A DNA stretch of 64,000 nt from assembly GCA_965230045.1 (NCBI GenBank), contig OZ245940.1:3286001-3350000 (forward strand), in the 5' to 3' direction. Each line of letters begins with the position of its first letter. Positions within the stretch are counted from its first letter, which is position 1. The notes below the pieces were generated by a model. That model made no database searches, was not told the origin of the DNA, and worked only from the letters and a program-made list of their open reading frames with translations. The stretch comes from G963662905 sp965230045 (lineage in GTDB: Bacteria > Bacteroidota > Bacteroidia > Bacteroidales > WRLA01). Positions 1 to 9,647 of the stretch are shown piece by piece. A program made the position numbers and the translations under genes.

Positions 1-265
1 TTGATATTTTTATTTTTGAAAGCAACAAGCCATTGATCAGAAAAGTAACTGGAATTCCGGAATAAACGGCTAGTTGATAAACAGCAACCATAGAAGGGTC
101 ATTAGAGCTGCGCATAATATACGCACCAACAAAAATATCGATAACAGGCAGCACAAACGCGTATATCATATTGGTTTCCAATAAAATACGCATATCACGA
201 TTATGTGACATGAAATATTTATACTCGCTAAACGGTTTTTGCAGCAGTTTCAATAGCTTCTTCAT
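1..265 (-). CDS. MFS-type sugar transporter, N-terminal part (runs off window)
   Basis: The 88 visible residues start MKKLLKLLQKPFSEY and contain two hydrophobic stretches, roughly residues 33-50 (ending IDIFVGAYIM) and 63-82 (ending TFLINGLLL). This matches the first two helices of the MFS transporters that accompany GH130 genes in Bacteroidota. The ATG lies only 5 bp after the GH130 stop codon, so the two genes are very probably cotranscribed and translationally coupled. The likely role is uptake of a mannoside or related oligosaccharide across the inner membrane. The C-terminal part lies outside the window, so the family call rests on the N-terminus and the neighbour. Confidence 0.6.
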   Translation of the reverse strand, partial: MKKLLKLLQKPFSEYKYFMSHNRDMRILLETNMIYAFVLPVIDIFVGAYIMRSSNDPSMVAVYQLAVYSGIPVTFLINGLLLSKIKIS

Positions 266-270
266 AGGTC

Positions 271-1317
271 TTAATCTAGTGAGTTTAGCAGTTCTGTAAC
301 AGAGAATTTAATACCACAAATTACTTCATCGGATGCACCATAATATACATAGAGTACATCGTCCTTACGGTAGTGCCCATTAGTAAAGACCACATTTCCG
401 AAAAAACCTGTTTTCTCATAATTCTCTGAAGGAACCATTACCGGCTGTTTGCTTCGGGCCAGCACTTTGGCAGGATTTTGCAGATCAAGGAGCAATAAAC
501 CCAGGCAATATCGGTTGTTTTCATCTGCTCCATGATATATTTCAAGCCACCCTTTGCTCGTTTTAATAGGTGCAGCACCAGCTCCAACGCGCACACCATC
601 CCAGTGCCCTTTTCTTGTTGCAGCCACCAGCTGATGGTTGCCCCAGTGCAGCAGATCGGGCGACTCAGCAATCCAGATGTAATTTCCACCCAATTCAGGG
701 CTACTCGGGCGATGTAGTGCATAATATTTTCCACCAATTTTCTCTTCAAAAATAGCACAATCTTTATTATGTGGGGGGAAAATCATTGTACGGCCTTCAA
801 ATTTCTTCCAGTTTTTAGTAAACATATAACCTACTCCTACCGCATAGGGAGATACTTTCGTATAAGTCAGATGAAAACCATCGCCCATTGTTGCCACACG
901 GCAGTCTTCAATACCAAAACTTTCCTGGCTTCCCATGCCTGTAAGAGGCAGATATCCATCTGGTTCATAAAAAGATATGCCATCATCACTGCATACCAAT
1001 CTAAGGTGCGATAAAGTAGTCAGGTAATCTTTGCCTTTATAATGGATCACCCGAGGATCGGAAAAATCAAGGTCTTTATCACCGGTATCAATTGAAATAA
1101 TTTCAATGCTACCATCATCTTTATTAATTGGAAAACTGATTTTTCCATCCTGTTGTTGTGGCCTTTCAGCAACGCGCAACAACAGCCATATTTTTCCACG
1201 ATACCGAAAAACCCCGGGATTCAGCAAGCATTCTATTTTTGCTCCCTGAATCAGGGGTTTCAAATCCTCCGGTCTTAAAACCGGATTACTAATAAACCGT
1301 TCACCTAAAACCATCAT
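271..1317 (-). CDS. GH130 family glycoside phosphorylase/hydrolase
   Basis: The sequence is a GH130 five-bladed propeller enzyme: NPVLRPEDLKP near the start, ECLLNPGVFRYRGKIWLLLR, then GIEDCRVA (which holds the conserved acidic residue of the family) and GWLEIYHGAD further on. GH130 enzymes act on beta-mannosides, either as phosphorylases (mannosylglucose and related substrates) or as beta-1,2-mannosidases; the sequence alone does not decide. The open frame extends upstream to 1392, but those residues are hydrophobic and unlike the family. The tandem ATGs at 1317 and 1314 (MMVLGERF) fit the usual cytoplasmic N-terminus, so I chose 1317. It is first in an operon with the MFS gene and diverges from the HTCS gene, which probably controls it. 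Confidence 0.82.
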   Translation of the reverse strand: MMVLGERFISNPVLRPEDLKPLIQGAKIECLLNPGVFRYRGKIWLLLRVAERPQQQDGKISFPINKDDGSIEIISIDTGDKDLDFSDPRVIHYKGKDYLTTLSHLRLVCSDDGISFYEPDGYLPLTGMGSQESFGIEDCRVATMGDGFHLTYTKVSPYAVGVGYMFTKNWKKFEGRTMIFPPHNKDCAIFEEKIGGKYYALHRPSSPELGGNYIWIAESPDLLHWGNHQLVAATRKGHWDGVRVGAGAAPIKTSKGWLEIYHGADENNRYCLGLLLLDLQNPAKVLARSKQPVMVPSENYEKTGFFGNVVFTNGHYRKDDVLYVYYGASDEVICGIKFSVTELLNSLD

Positions 1318-1428
1318 AAGTATAATTATGAGTACTTTTATTTTAAAATTCGTGAGTGTCCTTTCAAAAACCACACATAGCAAAACTAACATCAGCAGGC
1401 AATTTCCCTATCCACCAGGCTGTTTTGT

Positions 1429-1494
1429 TTGTACACTATCTTGCAGAAAGGTGGAGATTATAATATTGTACACACATCTGGAATCTTGTGTACA
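1429..1494. promoter_or_regulatory. Inverted and direct TTGTACAC repeats in divergent promoter region (candidate operator)
   Basis: An exact inverted repeat TGTACACA (1467-1474) / TGTGTACA (1487-1494) with a 12-bp spacer lies in the 280-bp gap between the GH130 gene and the HTCS gene. A further direct copy of TTGTACAC lies at 1429-1436, 37 bp before the copy at 1466. Paired sites with such spacing are expected for AraC-type HTCS DNA-binding domains or a LacI-type repressor. Nothing else was recognised in this gap. The regulator is an inference. Confidence 0.45.
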
Positions 1495-1597
1495 TATCTT
1501 TTCCAAAAAAACAAAAAGCCATACCACATTGCAATTGTATTTTAACGAAATTTGCAAAAGTTATTCAAGTTTCTTTCAGGCTCAGGCACTTATTTAT

Positions 1598-4500
1598 ATG
1601 ACACGCTCCTTTAATATATCCACAAGATATTTCATCATTTTGCTGATTACTTTTTTTCAAATAGTTTCATTGGCAAATAATCCTCATTTATACCGCCACA
1701 GGGTAATCAATAATTCGAATGGTTTGTCCAATGGTGCGGTTACATGCATTTTTCAAGACCATAAAGGTTATATGTGGTTTGGAACATGGGACGGACTTAA
1801 CCGTTATAATGGAAGCGAAATAACAGTTTTCAGGCCAGGGCATTTAAAAAAAGGCAGTTTAAGCAACAATATTATACGTAATATTTTTGAGGACGGGAAC
1901 AAAAACCTATGGATAGTCACTGAGGACGGCCTGAACCGTTTCAAGCGTGACCCCGAAAATTTTCAAAAATACCTAACTGGCCTAAACGCCAAACCCTTTA
2001 TTGAAAACCGATTTAAAACCACATTATTATACGATTCCATTGTGACCTGTGCCGTATATAGGCATGGGTTGTTCCTCTTCGATGGAGATGATTTCAGGAA
2101 GCTAAAATCTGATACAGTTTCCTTGGACAAAATTTTGGGCATTTATTCCTATGCACATAAAATATATACACTCAACGAAGACAATACCCTAGCTGTTTTC
2201 AGTTATGAAAATGACAGCCTGAAACTGATAAAAAGCCATCTGCTTTCGGAAAAAATACCGGGCAACAGCAGTTTTATAAAATTTATTGTTTATCAAAATG
2301 AATTATGGCTTGCTGCTACTGGCGTAAAAAACGAATTACTCCTCATAAAGGCAGAAAGCGGAGAGCTCTATAAAATAGGCAAAGAAAAAACCGGATCTCT
2401 TGTAACTGCCATTTCGGATTTAGATGATGCGGGAAAAATATTGATAGGTACTGATGCCGGTCATATTCTCAGCCTTGATTTAAACGACAAGGCAAGAATT
2501 ACCGATCTGTCAAAGCAGTTTCCGGAGACAACCAAGCCTGCTGTAAAAATTTGGTGCATTAATAACAGCAATCCGGATATTAGCTGGATAGGCACTGATG
2601 GTTATGGCATTATGGAGTATTACAATTCCGGCAAGGATTTCCGCAATATCAGCAGTGGCGACGGTAAAGAAGGCTTGCTCAACCATAAAATTATCCGGGC
2701 CGTGCTCGAAGACAAACAAGGCAATATTTATGCAGGAACAAGAGGTGCAGGACTGAATTGTATCAGAAAGATGGACGGAAAAACCATTATTTATGATAAA
2801 AACAGAGGTTTATCGGACAATGCAGTTTTATCGCTTGCAGAAGATGGATACAATAACCTATGGATAGGTGTGGATGGAGAAGGCATTGATATGCTGGATA
2901 TTAAGACCCATAATATTCTTCATTTCCCAAAAGACTTCAGCAACAGTACGGCTCTGGAATTCGGGCATGTTTATTCAATTTGCAAAGATTCTTATGGCGA
3001 CATCTGGCTGGGAACAAGTGGCAATGGGGTTATCCGTTTAAATATTAAACGCCAAAAAGATGGCACTTATCAATTAGTTCAGTGTCAGCAAATTTTAAGT
3101 AGTGATAACGGATTGCAAAGCAACATTGTGTACAGCATTGTAGAAGCGGAGCCGAATGTACTGTGGATCGGGACACGGGGCGGTGGCGTACAGCGTTATA
3201 ATACCTTAACCGGCAGTTTCGAAATATTCAGGGCTCAGGAAAACAAAGAATCCATTCCCAATGATGATGTACTGACCCTTTTTATGTCATCGACCCAAAA
3301 ACTTTGGGTTGGCAGCAGCGGCGGGCTCACCTTGATCAACCAAAGTTTTACGCCATACAAATTTGTTCATTACAACCATTCCAACGGCCTGCCAAGCAAT
3401 ACAGTTCATGCAATACAGCAGGATGATAATGGCAAACTGTGGATTAGCACCAATAACGGCCTCTCGCGTTTAGATCCGGAAAAGAACGAATTTTGGAATT
3501 TCAATAACAGCGATGGGCTTACTAATTATGAATACTCTGACAACTCATCCTGTAAAGGGCAAAGTTCGGGACAGCTATTTTTCGGAGGGACCAACGGCAT
3601 AGACATTTTTCATCCGGAAAGCATCAAACTGTCCGAAAACATACCCCCTCTGGTTTTTAAAGGCTTTTATCTCAATCAGAAAAAGCAAGGTGTAGGTGGT
3701 TTATTAAAGCACAATATCGATATGACAGATACGATTATGCTGGAATACGACCAAAATTTCTTTGGATTTGACTTTACCTCACTGAATTACCACAACAAAT
3801 CAAAAGCTTCTTACGCCTACAAACTAGAAGATTTCAATAAGGAATGGGTCATAATAAATGGAGAAAATACTGCATTTTTCACTAATGTACCTCATGGACA
3901 TTATGTTTTTAATGTCAGATGTACCAATGAAGACAATATATGGAGCCAACAGACACGAAAAATCCACATCATAGTGAACCCGCCCTGGTGGAAGACCTGG
4001 TGGGCATATTTGCTTTACTTTATTATTTTCCTGATGATTACAGGCCTTGTTATTGCCACCATCCTCTACAGGCATAAAATTAAAACCAACATCAGAATCA
4101 AGGAAATAGAATTAAATACTGCAAAACAGCTACATCAATACAAATTGCAGTTTTTCACCAATATAGCCCACGAATTCCGTACGCCATTGACCCTAATCAT
4201 GGCTCCTGCCATCCAATTGCTCAGCCAACAAAAAAAGATGGACGCAACAGTGCCATATCTGCAATCCATTCACGAAAACTCACGCCGCCTAATGCACCTG
4301 ATTGGCGAACTCACCGAATTCCGGAAAGTTGAAAGCAGCACCAAAAGCCTGAAAATAGCTGAGCAAAACATCTTTCAATTTACCGAGCATATCTACAAAA
4401 CATTTCTCTACTATGCACAAAGCCACAATATTGCAATGGAGTTAAAACAGGAAGGGGAAAATCCAATAGGCTGGATCGACAGCAATGTTATCGAAAAAAT

Positions 4501-5719
4501 ACTTATAAACCTGATATCCAATGCTATTAAATTTACCCCTGCAAACGGGAATATCCTAATACACATCAAAATAACAGACAATGAAAAACTAATTATTGAA
4601 GTTAAGGATAGTGGCGTAGGCTTTCCAAAACATTTGGAATCCAAAATATTCGACCGTTTTTTTTATATGTCAAACGAGCAAAACGCCCCTAAAAACCAAA
4701 AAGGCAGCGGTGTCGGACTGGCATTGACCAAAAGCCTGGTTCAACTACATAAAGGCACGATATCGGTCAACTCCCAACCAAAGAAAGGCAGTACGTTTAC
4801 CGTAGAGCTTCCCATTGGGAAAGACCAATATCCAAATGAAAAAAAAGACAGCGGACCAGCTTTGATATCAGAAGGACTGGAGCAAAAAATCTCAGATGAA
4901 TTTGTTGCCAGCGAACAGCTGTTCACTTCCAATGAAAGTACGGAGGATAATCAGGGCCGAAAAGCCAACATCCTAATTGCAGATGACAATCCTGAAATCC
5001 GACATCTGGTAATCCGACTGATGGGAAAAGAATATAATTTTATAGAAGCAGAAGACGGCCATAAGGCTCTCGATCTTATCAAAAAGCAAGACGTTGATTT
5101 GGTTATTTCCGACATCATAATGCCAGAAATGGATGGAATGAACCTATGCAAAAGCATTAAAGAAGGATTTGATACATGTCATATTCCTGTCATCCTACTA
5201 ACAGCCAAAGGGAAGCTCGAAGACCGTATTGAAGGAATAAACGTTGGTGCCGACAGCTTCATCCCAAAACCATTTGATCCCAGGCATTTGAGGGCGCGCA
5301 TCAACCAGCTTATCGAAGTACGTGAAAAAATAAGGTCTCAAATCAAAGATTGCCCGGAAGACAGTGGCAAGCAGCTGCGCGGCCTGGACAGCAAAGATGC
5401 CCGTTTCATGAAAAAGCTCCAGGATTATATCAATAAAAACCTTAGCAACCCTGAGCTCGATGCAGATATGATGAAAGATGAACTCGGATTAAGCAAAACA
5501 CTATTATACACTAAAATTAAAGCTCTTACAACACTCACTCCCCATGGATACCTAAAGCATTGCCGGCTAAAAAAAGCCGGACAGCTACTCTTGCATTCCG
5601 ATGCCAATGTTTCCGAGATAATTTATGATATAGGCTTTAATAACCGTACTTATTTTTATCGGGCCTTTAAAGAAATGTATTCCTGTTCACCGAAAGATTA
5701 TCAGGCAAGGCATTTATAA
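1598..5719 (+). CDS. Hybrid two-component system sensor/regulator (HTCS)
   Basis: One polypeptide carries a whole two-component system. In order: signal peptide (MTRSFNISTRYFIILLITFF); a periplasmic region of about 700 residues of Reg_prop repeats (G-MWFGTWDGLNRYN, LWIGTRGGGVQRYN and similar), two propellers; a Y_Y_Y domain (about 725-790); one transmembrane helix (about 800-825); HisKA with His858 in IAHEFRTPLTL; HATPase with DSGVGFP and GSGVGLAL; a receiver with Asp1172 in VISDIIMPEMDG; and a C-terminal AraC-type HTH. HTCSs sense oligosaccharides in the periplasm and switch on the adjacent utilisation genes. The open frame extends up to 1328, but the signal peptide after the ATG at 1598 and the non-coding look of the upstream part support 1598. 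Length (1373 aa) is normal for the family. Confidence 0.93.
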   Translation: MTRSFNISTRYFIILLITFFQIVSLANNPHLYRHRVINNSNGLSNGAVTCIFQDHKGYMWFGTWDGLNRYNGSEITVFRPGHLKKGSLSNNIIRNIFEDGNKNLWIVTEDGLNRFKRDPENFQKYLTGLNAKPFIENRFKTTLLYDSIVTCAVYRHGLFLFDGDDFRKLKSDTVSLDKILGIYSYAHKIYTLNEDNTLAVFSYENDSLKLIKSHLLSEKIPGNSSFIKFIVYQNELWLAATGVKNELLLIKAESGELYKIGKEKTGSLVTAISDLDDAGKILIGTDAGHILSLDLNDKARITDLSKQFPETTKPAVKIWCINNSNPDISWIGTDGYGIMEYYNSGKDFRNISSGDGKEGLLNHKIIRAVLEDKQGNIYAGTRGAGLNCIRKMDGKTIIYDKNRGLSDNAVLSLAEDGYNNLWIGVDGEGIDMLDIKTHNILHFPKDFSNSTALEFGHVYSICKDSYGDIWLGTSGNGVIRLNIKRQKDGTYQLVQCQQILSSDNGLQSNIVYSIVEAEPNVLWIGTRGGGVQRYNTLTGSFEIFRAQENKESIPNDDVLTLFMSSTQKLWVGSSGGLTLINQSFTPYKFVHYNHSNGLPSNTVHAIQQDDNGKLWISTNNGLSRLDPEKNEFWNFNNSDGLTNYEYSDNSSCKGQSSGQLFFGGTNGIDIFHPESIKLSENIPPLVFKGFYLNQKKQGVGGLLKHNIDMTDTIMLEYDQNFFGFDFTSLNYHNKSKASYAYKLEDFNKEWVIINGENTAFFTNVPHGHYVFNVRCTNEDNIWSQQTRKIHIIVNPPWWKTWWAYLLYFIIFLMITGLVIATILYRHKIKTNIRIKEIELNTAKQLHQYKLQFFTNIAHEFRTPLTLIMAPAIQLLSQQKKMDATVPYLQSIHENSRRLMHLIGELTEFRKVESSTKSLKIAEQNIFQFTEHIYKTFLYYAQSHNIAMELKQEGENPIGWIDSNVIEKILINLISNAIKFTPANGNILIHIKITDNEKLIIEVKDSGVGFPKHLESKIFDRFFYMSNEQNAPKNQKGSGVGLALTKSLVQLHKGTISVNSQPKKGSTFTVELPIGKDQYPNEKKDSGPALISEGLEQKISDEFVASEQLFTSNESTEDNQGRKANILIADDNPEIRHLVIRLMGKEYNFIEAEDGHKALDLIKKQDVDLVISDIIMPEMDGMNLCKSIKEGFDTCHIPVILLTAKGKLEDRIEGINVGADSFIPKPFDPRHLRARINQLIEVREKIRSQIKDCPEDSGKQLRGLDSKDARFMKKLQDYINKNLSNPELDADMMKDELGLSKTLLYTKIKALTTLTPHGYLKHCRLKKAGQLLLHSDANVSEIIYDIGFNNRTYFYRAFKEMYSCSPKDYQARHL

Positions 5720-5746
5720 CAACCTAGAAACACTTTTTCGAAAAAC

Positions 5747-7378
5747 ATGAGCCAGATAATGAAACAGATAATCCTATACATATTGCTATTAGGCACAATC
5801 TTATCCTGCAGCACTTCACCTAATAAAAACCCACAAAAAATATGGTGGAAAGAATGCGTCTTCTATGAAATTTATATGCCAAGTTTTAAAGACAGCAACG
5901 GAGATGGCTACAGCGATTTTAAAGGAATGAGCGAAAAACTGGACTATATACAGGAGTTAGGAGTTAAAGGCATCTGGCTTACACCTTTCCTCCAATCGCC
6001 CAAAGTTGACAATGGTTATGATATAAGCGATTATTTCACTATTGATCCCCTGTACGGAGATATAGAAGATTTTAAAAAATTTATACGGCAAGCACATAAT
6101 CGCGGTATCAAAATCATTATGGACATGGTGGTTAACCATACATCCACAGGGCACAAATGGTTTCAGGAATCGCGGAAATCAAAAAGCAATCCCTATCGCG
6201 ATTATTACATCTGGAAAGATGTGCCCAATAATTGGGAATCGTTTTTTGGCGGCCCGGCCTGGGAATATGACTCTATAAGCGAACAGTATTATTACCATAA
6301 ATTTGATGTACGCATGGCCGACCTGAACTGGCAAAACCCGGAAGTGCGCAAGGAAATAAAAAAAGTTTTGCGCTTCTGGTTGGATTTGGGTGTAGATGGT
6401 TTCCGAATGGATGTGATCAATTTCCTAACTACCGACGGTATTGGAGCTGACAATCCCCTTGATGAAACTGGGAACCAAAAACATCAGTTCGACATCGGCC
6501 AGGCTGGTGTAAAACAAGCTATGCGCGAAATTAAGGAATGCGTAAATGAATACAACATGCGTTTTATTGTTGGCGAAATTGGTAGTGATAAAATTGAGAT
6601 CCTGAAGCAATATCAGAGCCCAGACCTGCTCGATGTTGTCTTTAATTTCAACTTCGGCAGCATCCCTGACTTTTCTGCACAGCGCATCTTTGATGAACTT
6701 GTGAGCATGGAAAAAAACATGAGCAGCTATCCCACACTTTTTTTTGGCAGCCATGATATGCCCAGGCTAATGAGCCGGTTGGCTTCAAACAATAGCGAAA
6801 GGGCACTCGCACTTGCTGCTCTGACTTTTACAGCAAAAGGCGTCCCTTTTATTTATTTTGGTGAAGAAATCGGAATGAAAAACCACCTGGCAAACAACTT
6901 GGATGAAATCCACGACATCCAAGGACGTATTCAGTACAAGCTCGCATTGGAAGAAGGCAAAAAGACTCAAGAAGCCCTTATCGAAGGCAACAAACACAAT
7001 CGCGATAAATCACGCAGCCCCATGCAATGGGATACTACTGCCCTGGCCGGTTTTTCCTCCTCCAAAAGCTGGATAAAACCTAATCCGGATTATAAAAACA
7101 TTAATGTTGCGCTCCAAAAAGAACAAAGCAATTCAATATTGAACAGATACCGGCAACTTATAGCATGGCGAAATAATTTGCCCGTCCTGCAATACGGAAA
7201 TTATGAGCTGCTTGAGTTTTTTGATGATTGTATCCATTTCCGCAGAAAATACAAAAATCAGCATATTGAGGTGTATATCAATTTTGGAATACCTAAGTCT
7301 GTAAAAATCCCAGAGGATGCTGAAATTATTTCTGGAAATATGAAACTAAAAACCAATTCTTATCTGATTTTCCTGTAA
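5747..7378 (+). CDS. GH13 alpha-glucosidase-type lipoprotein
   Basis: This is a family GH13 (beta/alpha)8 glycosidase of the oligo-1,6-glucosidase/alpha-glucosidase/trehalose-synthase type. The start WWKECVFYEIYMPSFKDSNG, DMVVNH, DGFRMDV (nucleophile Asp222), VGEIG (acid/base Glu277) and GSHDMPR (Asp337) are all present. The N-terminus is hydrophobic and ends ILSC, an SPII lipobox with Cys21, so the enzyme is probably anchored in the periplasm or outer membrane. It follows the HTCS gene by 27 bp on the same strand and is likely cotranscribed. It would release glucose units from alpha-linked oligosaccharides. The exact linkage cannot be read from the sequence. Length 543 aa is complete. Confidence 0.88.
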   Translation: MSQIMKQIILYILLLGTILSCSTSPNKNPQKIWWKECVFYEIYMPSFKDSNGDGYSDFKGMSEKLDYIQELGVKGIWLTPFLQSPKVDNGYDISDYFTIDPLYGDIEDFKKFIRQAHNRGIKIIMDMVVNHTSTGHKWFQESRKSKSNPYRDYYIWKDVPNNWESFFGGPAWEYDSISEQYYYHKFDVRMADLNWQNPEVRKEIKKVLRFWLDLGVDGFRMDVINFLTTDGIGADNPLDETGNQKHQFDIGQAGVKQAMREIKECVNEYNMRFIVGEIGSDKIEILKQYQSPDLLDVVFNFNFGSIPDFSAQRIFDELVSMEKNMSSYPTLFFGSHDMPRLMSRLASNNSERALALAALTFTAKGVPFIYFGEEIGMKNHLANNLDEIHDIQGRIQYKLALEEGKKTQEALIEGNKHNRDKSRSPMQWDTTALAGFSSSKSWIKPNPDYKNINVALQKEQSNSILNRYRQLIAWRNNLPVLQYGNYELLEFFDDCIHFRRKYKNQHIEVYINFGIPKSVKIPEDAEIISGNMKLKTNSYLIFL

Positions 7379-7407
7379 TTGTATTTGATTTCCTGCTTTA
7401 TTCTTAA

Positions 7408-7500
7408 CCTGAATAATTCACAAAATATTCTATTGCGAGCACAAAACGCTGACAGAGAATAGAAGCGTAATTTTTTTACAATCGAGTTGGCTCAGCATGT
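7408..7500. repeat. Type C element, truncated copy
   Basis: It begins CCTGAATAATTCACAAAATA after TTAA and runs through TATTGCGAGCACAAA, like the start of the complete type C copy at 62815. The matching right end was not found, so this is a 5' fragment whose end is approximate. It lies just downstream of the GH13 gene. Confidence 0.5.
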
Positions 7501-7625
7501 CAGCGATACAGCTTAACATATTCACAAGACGATACTTGAACAGAAGAATTGAACCACTTGAGCATTATTATAGAAGAAAACTGAAAACGTTGCAGAAACA
7601 ATATGAATGCAACATTAAATTTTGA

Positions 7626-8323
7626 GGTTCTACTAGGAATTTCGTGGAAAGACAAAATTAAATCTCCTACAGATTCCTCCTTCCGATGGCTATCGGAATT
7701 CCTCATACTTCGGAAAACTTTGTCGGAATGATGGGTTTTAAAAAGTCAGAGGGCAAATGCGGCGCACTTCAACTTGGTTCGGCTACGCTCACCACAGGAC
7801 GCTCAGTGACCAGCCGCATTTGCCTTAAACGCTTAATAAACAGCGTCATTCCGATCGGAACAAAGCCAAACAAAGTGGTTAAGGCTTTGTCCCGATAGCT
7901 ATCGGGAGGGAGGAATCTGTTGGAGATCAGAATTTTTTTATAAATAACCTATCAATATATCTCTGAATATTTTTATAGAGGTCAGTATGTAGGTGCATAT
8001 TAGTTTTGGCAAATCATAAAAACGATAATGATTTGTTATTGAGTAACATAGATTTCTCCATCCAGCTCTCCGCTTCGCTATGAGCTTCCTGTCGAAATGA
8101 CCTTTTGTTGTGTTCAAGTGGCAAAGGCGGCGAGGACTTATTTTATATTTTTTATTGTGTCCTCGCCGCCTTTGCCCAAACAATTAACAAACAGTCATTT
8201 CGACGACCAGCGGGAGGAGAAATCTATTTATTCTCGAGCATAAATCATTCTATGTACTTATCTACTGACCTCTATATTTTTAATCTCAAAATTATAAATA
8301 CCCACGAAATTCTTGGTAGAACC
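7626..8323. mobile_element. Type A non-autonomous element, copy 1, split by a type B insertion
   Basis: Terminal inverted repeats GGTTCTACTAGGAATTTCGT on the left and ACGAAATTCTTGGTAGAACC on the right. Inside are AGATTCCTCC / GGAGGAATCT, CGGAATGATG / GCGTCATTCCG, and a core beginning GCAAATGCGGC. A type B element (7976-8274) has inserted into the right arm. The flanking 8-mers AATTTTGA and AAATATAA do not match well, so this is an old copy or a recombinant. Without the insertion it would be about 390 bp. No coding potential. Confidence 0.75.
7976..8274. mobile_element. Type B non-autonomous element, copy 1 (nested in type A)
   Basis: Ends are TAGAGGTCAGTA and TACTGACCTCTA, a perfect 12-bp terminal inverted repeat, flanked on both sides by the exact 8-bp duplication TATTTTTA (7968-7975 and 8275-8282). 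The interior has nested inverted repeats: TAGATTTCTCC / GGAGAAATCTA, CGAAATGACC / GTCATTTCG, and a long core stem GGCAAAGGCGGCGAGGAC with its complement. It has no open reading frame of its own. Confidence 0.85.
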
Positions 8324-8354
8324 AAATATAATACTAAACTTTTTTTGAACCCTT

Positions 8355-8387
8355 ACTCATCCGATGACTTCGAGTCATCGGATGAGT
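8355..8387. repeat. Perfect 15-bp-stem palindrome at 3' end of minus-strand gene
   Basis: ACTCATCCGATGACT and its exact complement are separated by TCG. It lies 12 bp past the stop codon of the 8399-9625 gene, where a terminator would be expected, but no T-run follows in that direction. The ATCGGATGA motif also forms the stem of the terminator at 14158. Role uncertain: 3'-end stabiliser or factor-dependent terminator. Confidence 0.55.
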
Positions 8388-8398
8388 AGTGAAAGAAC

Positions 8399-9625
8399 TT
8401 AAAACAATATCGCTTCTAAATTCCCCTTCCATTTCACAAAACCATTGATCAGGTCGGAATAATCGTGGATGATGCGTTTGTACTGGTCTTCAGTGGATGT
8501 GATATAAGCTGTTTTTCCCTGCACGCGGATGGTATTGATGACATCTCCTACCCTTTGCAGCTTGCTGTTCAGCTGTTTTTTGTTTTTCTCGCATGGCCAG
8601 ATGTAGGTCGCTTCGCGTGTATTCAGGGTTTCCCAAACGATATGCCAACGGGTTTCTCCTTCAAGCAAAAACAAAAACGAAAAAGGCTTTAGTATAAAAC
8701 GGATTTTCATGCGCATATAATCATGGTTTTCGGCCAGGAACATCAAATTCTGATAATGTTTCGTGTTTTTCATTTTGAGCATATCCTGAAAGAAATCCTG
8801 TTCATCGCTGTAAAAGGCATTGGGGTTCATTTTTTGCTGGCCGGGCTCTTCAAAAAAATCATCCATGGTAAACAGGCTTTTGTGCACATAATTTTTTGCC
8901 TGTTTCCTGATTTCGTCCTGCAGGTAATTAAAGCGCATTGTTTCGATATGCTCACGGCTGATTTGCGAAATTTGCTTGCTGTTGGCCGAAATGGAAACAG
9001 GTTCAGAGTTATGCCAGGAGATGTTCAGGTCAACATCAATGCTGCGCCGCAGAAGGATCCTTGCAAAATAATTTTTCACCACTTCAAATTCGGGGCGCAA
9101 AAGCTCATTGGCCACAAAAATGCGCATGGGTTCCGGAAGACGCTTGTGCTGGTATTCAAATTCCACACCACCGAACACAAAACACAGCTTTTGAAAACCC
9201 ACTTTAAAATGATCTACCGTGCTATCTTTATTTAATTCAGCCTGTTTCGGCTGTACAGCTTCCATTTCCGGTGTTTCCGCTTCGGCTACTTTAAAAGCTT
9301 GCACTTTGCTTTCGACCGGAAGGCTCCATAAAAGTTTTGCCGTATCCAGGCTGCGGAAACGTATTTTCCTGATATTTTCAAGATCAGTGCGCAGTGCACA
9401 TTGCTCACTGTCAAAATTTTTATTGCCTTGGTTATAGCGGAACACATCCACAAAAAGACTCTGTTTATCAGGATTATAGCTTATAACCTTTAAAAGCCAG
9501 CATGCCTGGCCTTCAAATTCGAAAGCCCATTCGGGCAGATCAATATCCTTAAGGGGAATTGCTTTGCTGCGGCACAAATATGCCTTATTTTTATAGAAAT
9601 TGAGCAGTAATTCTAAACCCTTCAT
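8399..9625 (-). CDS. Conserved hypothetical protein, 408 aa
   Basis: I do not recognise a family. The 408-residue product has no signal peptide and no membrane segment, so it is probably cytoplasmic. It is moderately charged, with a short low-complexity, proline- and glutamate-rich stretch around residues 113-135 that may link an N-terminal and a C-terminal domain. Good codon structure, a convincing TAnnTTTG box upstream (9648-9655) and a palindrome after the stop support a real gene. It lies downstream of serC on the same strand, but the serC terminator separates them, so it is probably transcribed alone. No functional inference can be made from the neighbours. Confidence 0.7.
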   Translation of the reverse strand: MKGLELLLNFYKNKAYLCRSKAIPLKDIDLPEWAFEFEGQACWLLKVISYNPDKQSLFVDVFRYNQGNKNFDSEQCALRTDLENIRKIRFRSLDTAKLLWSLPVESKVQAFKVAEAETPEMEAVQPKQAELNKDSTVDHFKVGFQKLCFVFGGVEFEYQHKRLPEPMRIFVANELLRPEFEVVKNYFARILLRRSIDVDLNISWHNSEPVSISANSKQISQISREHIETMRFNYLQDEIRKQAKNYVHKSLFTMDDFFEEPGQQKMNPNAFYSDEQDFFQDMLKMKNTKHYQNLMFLAENHDYMRMKIRFILKPFSFLFLLEGETRWHIVWETLNTREATYIWPCEKNKKQLNSKLQRVGDVINTIRVQGKTAYITSTEDQYKRIIHDYSDLINGFVKWKGNLEAILF

Positions 9626-9647
9626 GGCAAAATTGCTATAAGACAGA

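Noticed and set aside
1328..1597. Upstream extension of the HTCS frame by 90 codons
   Set aside because: It lacks coding character, covers the divergent promoter region and would bury the clear signal peptide at 1598.
7686..8389. Several short frames between the GH13 gene and the 408-aa gene
   Set aside because: All lie in type A and type B inverted repeats, which produce open frames on both strands by symmetry.
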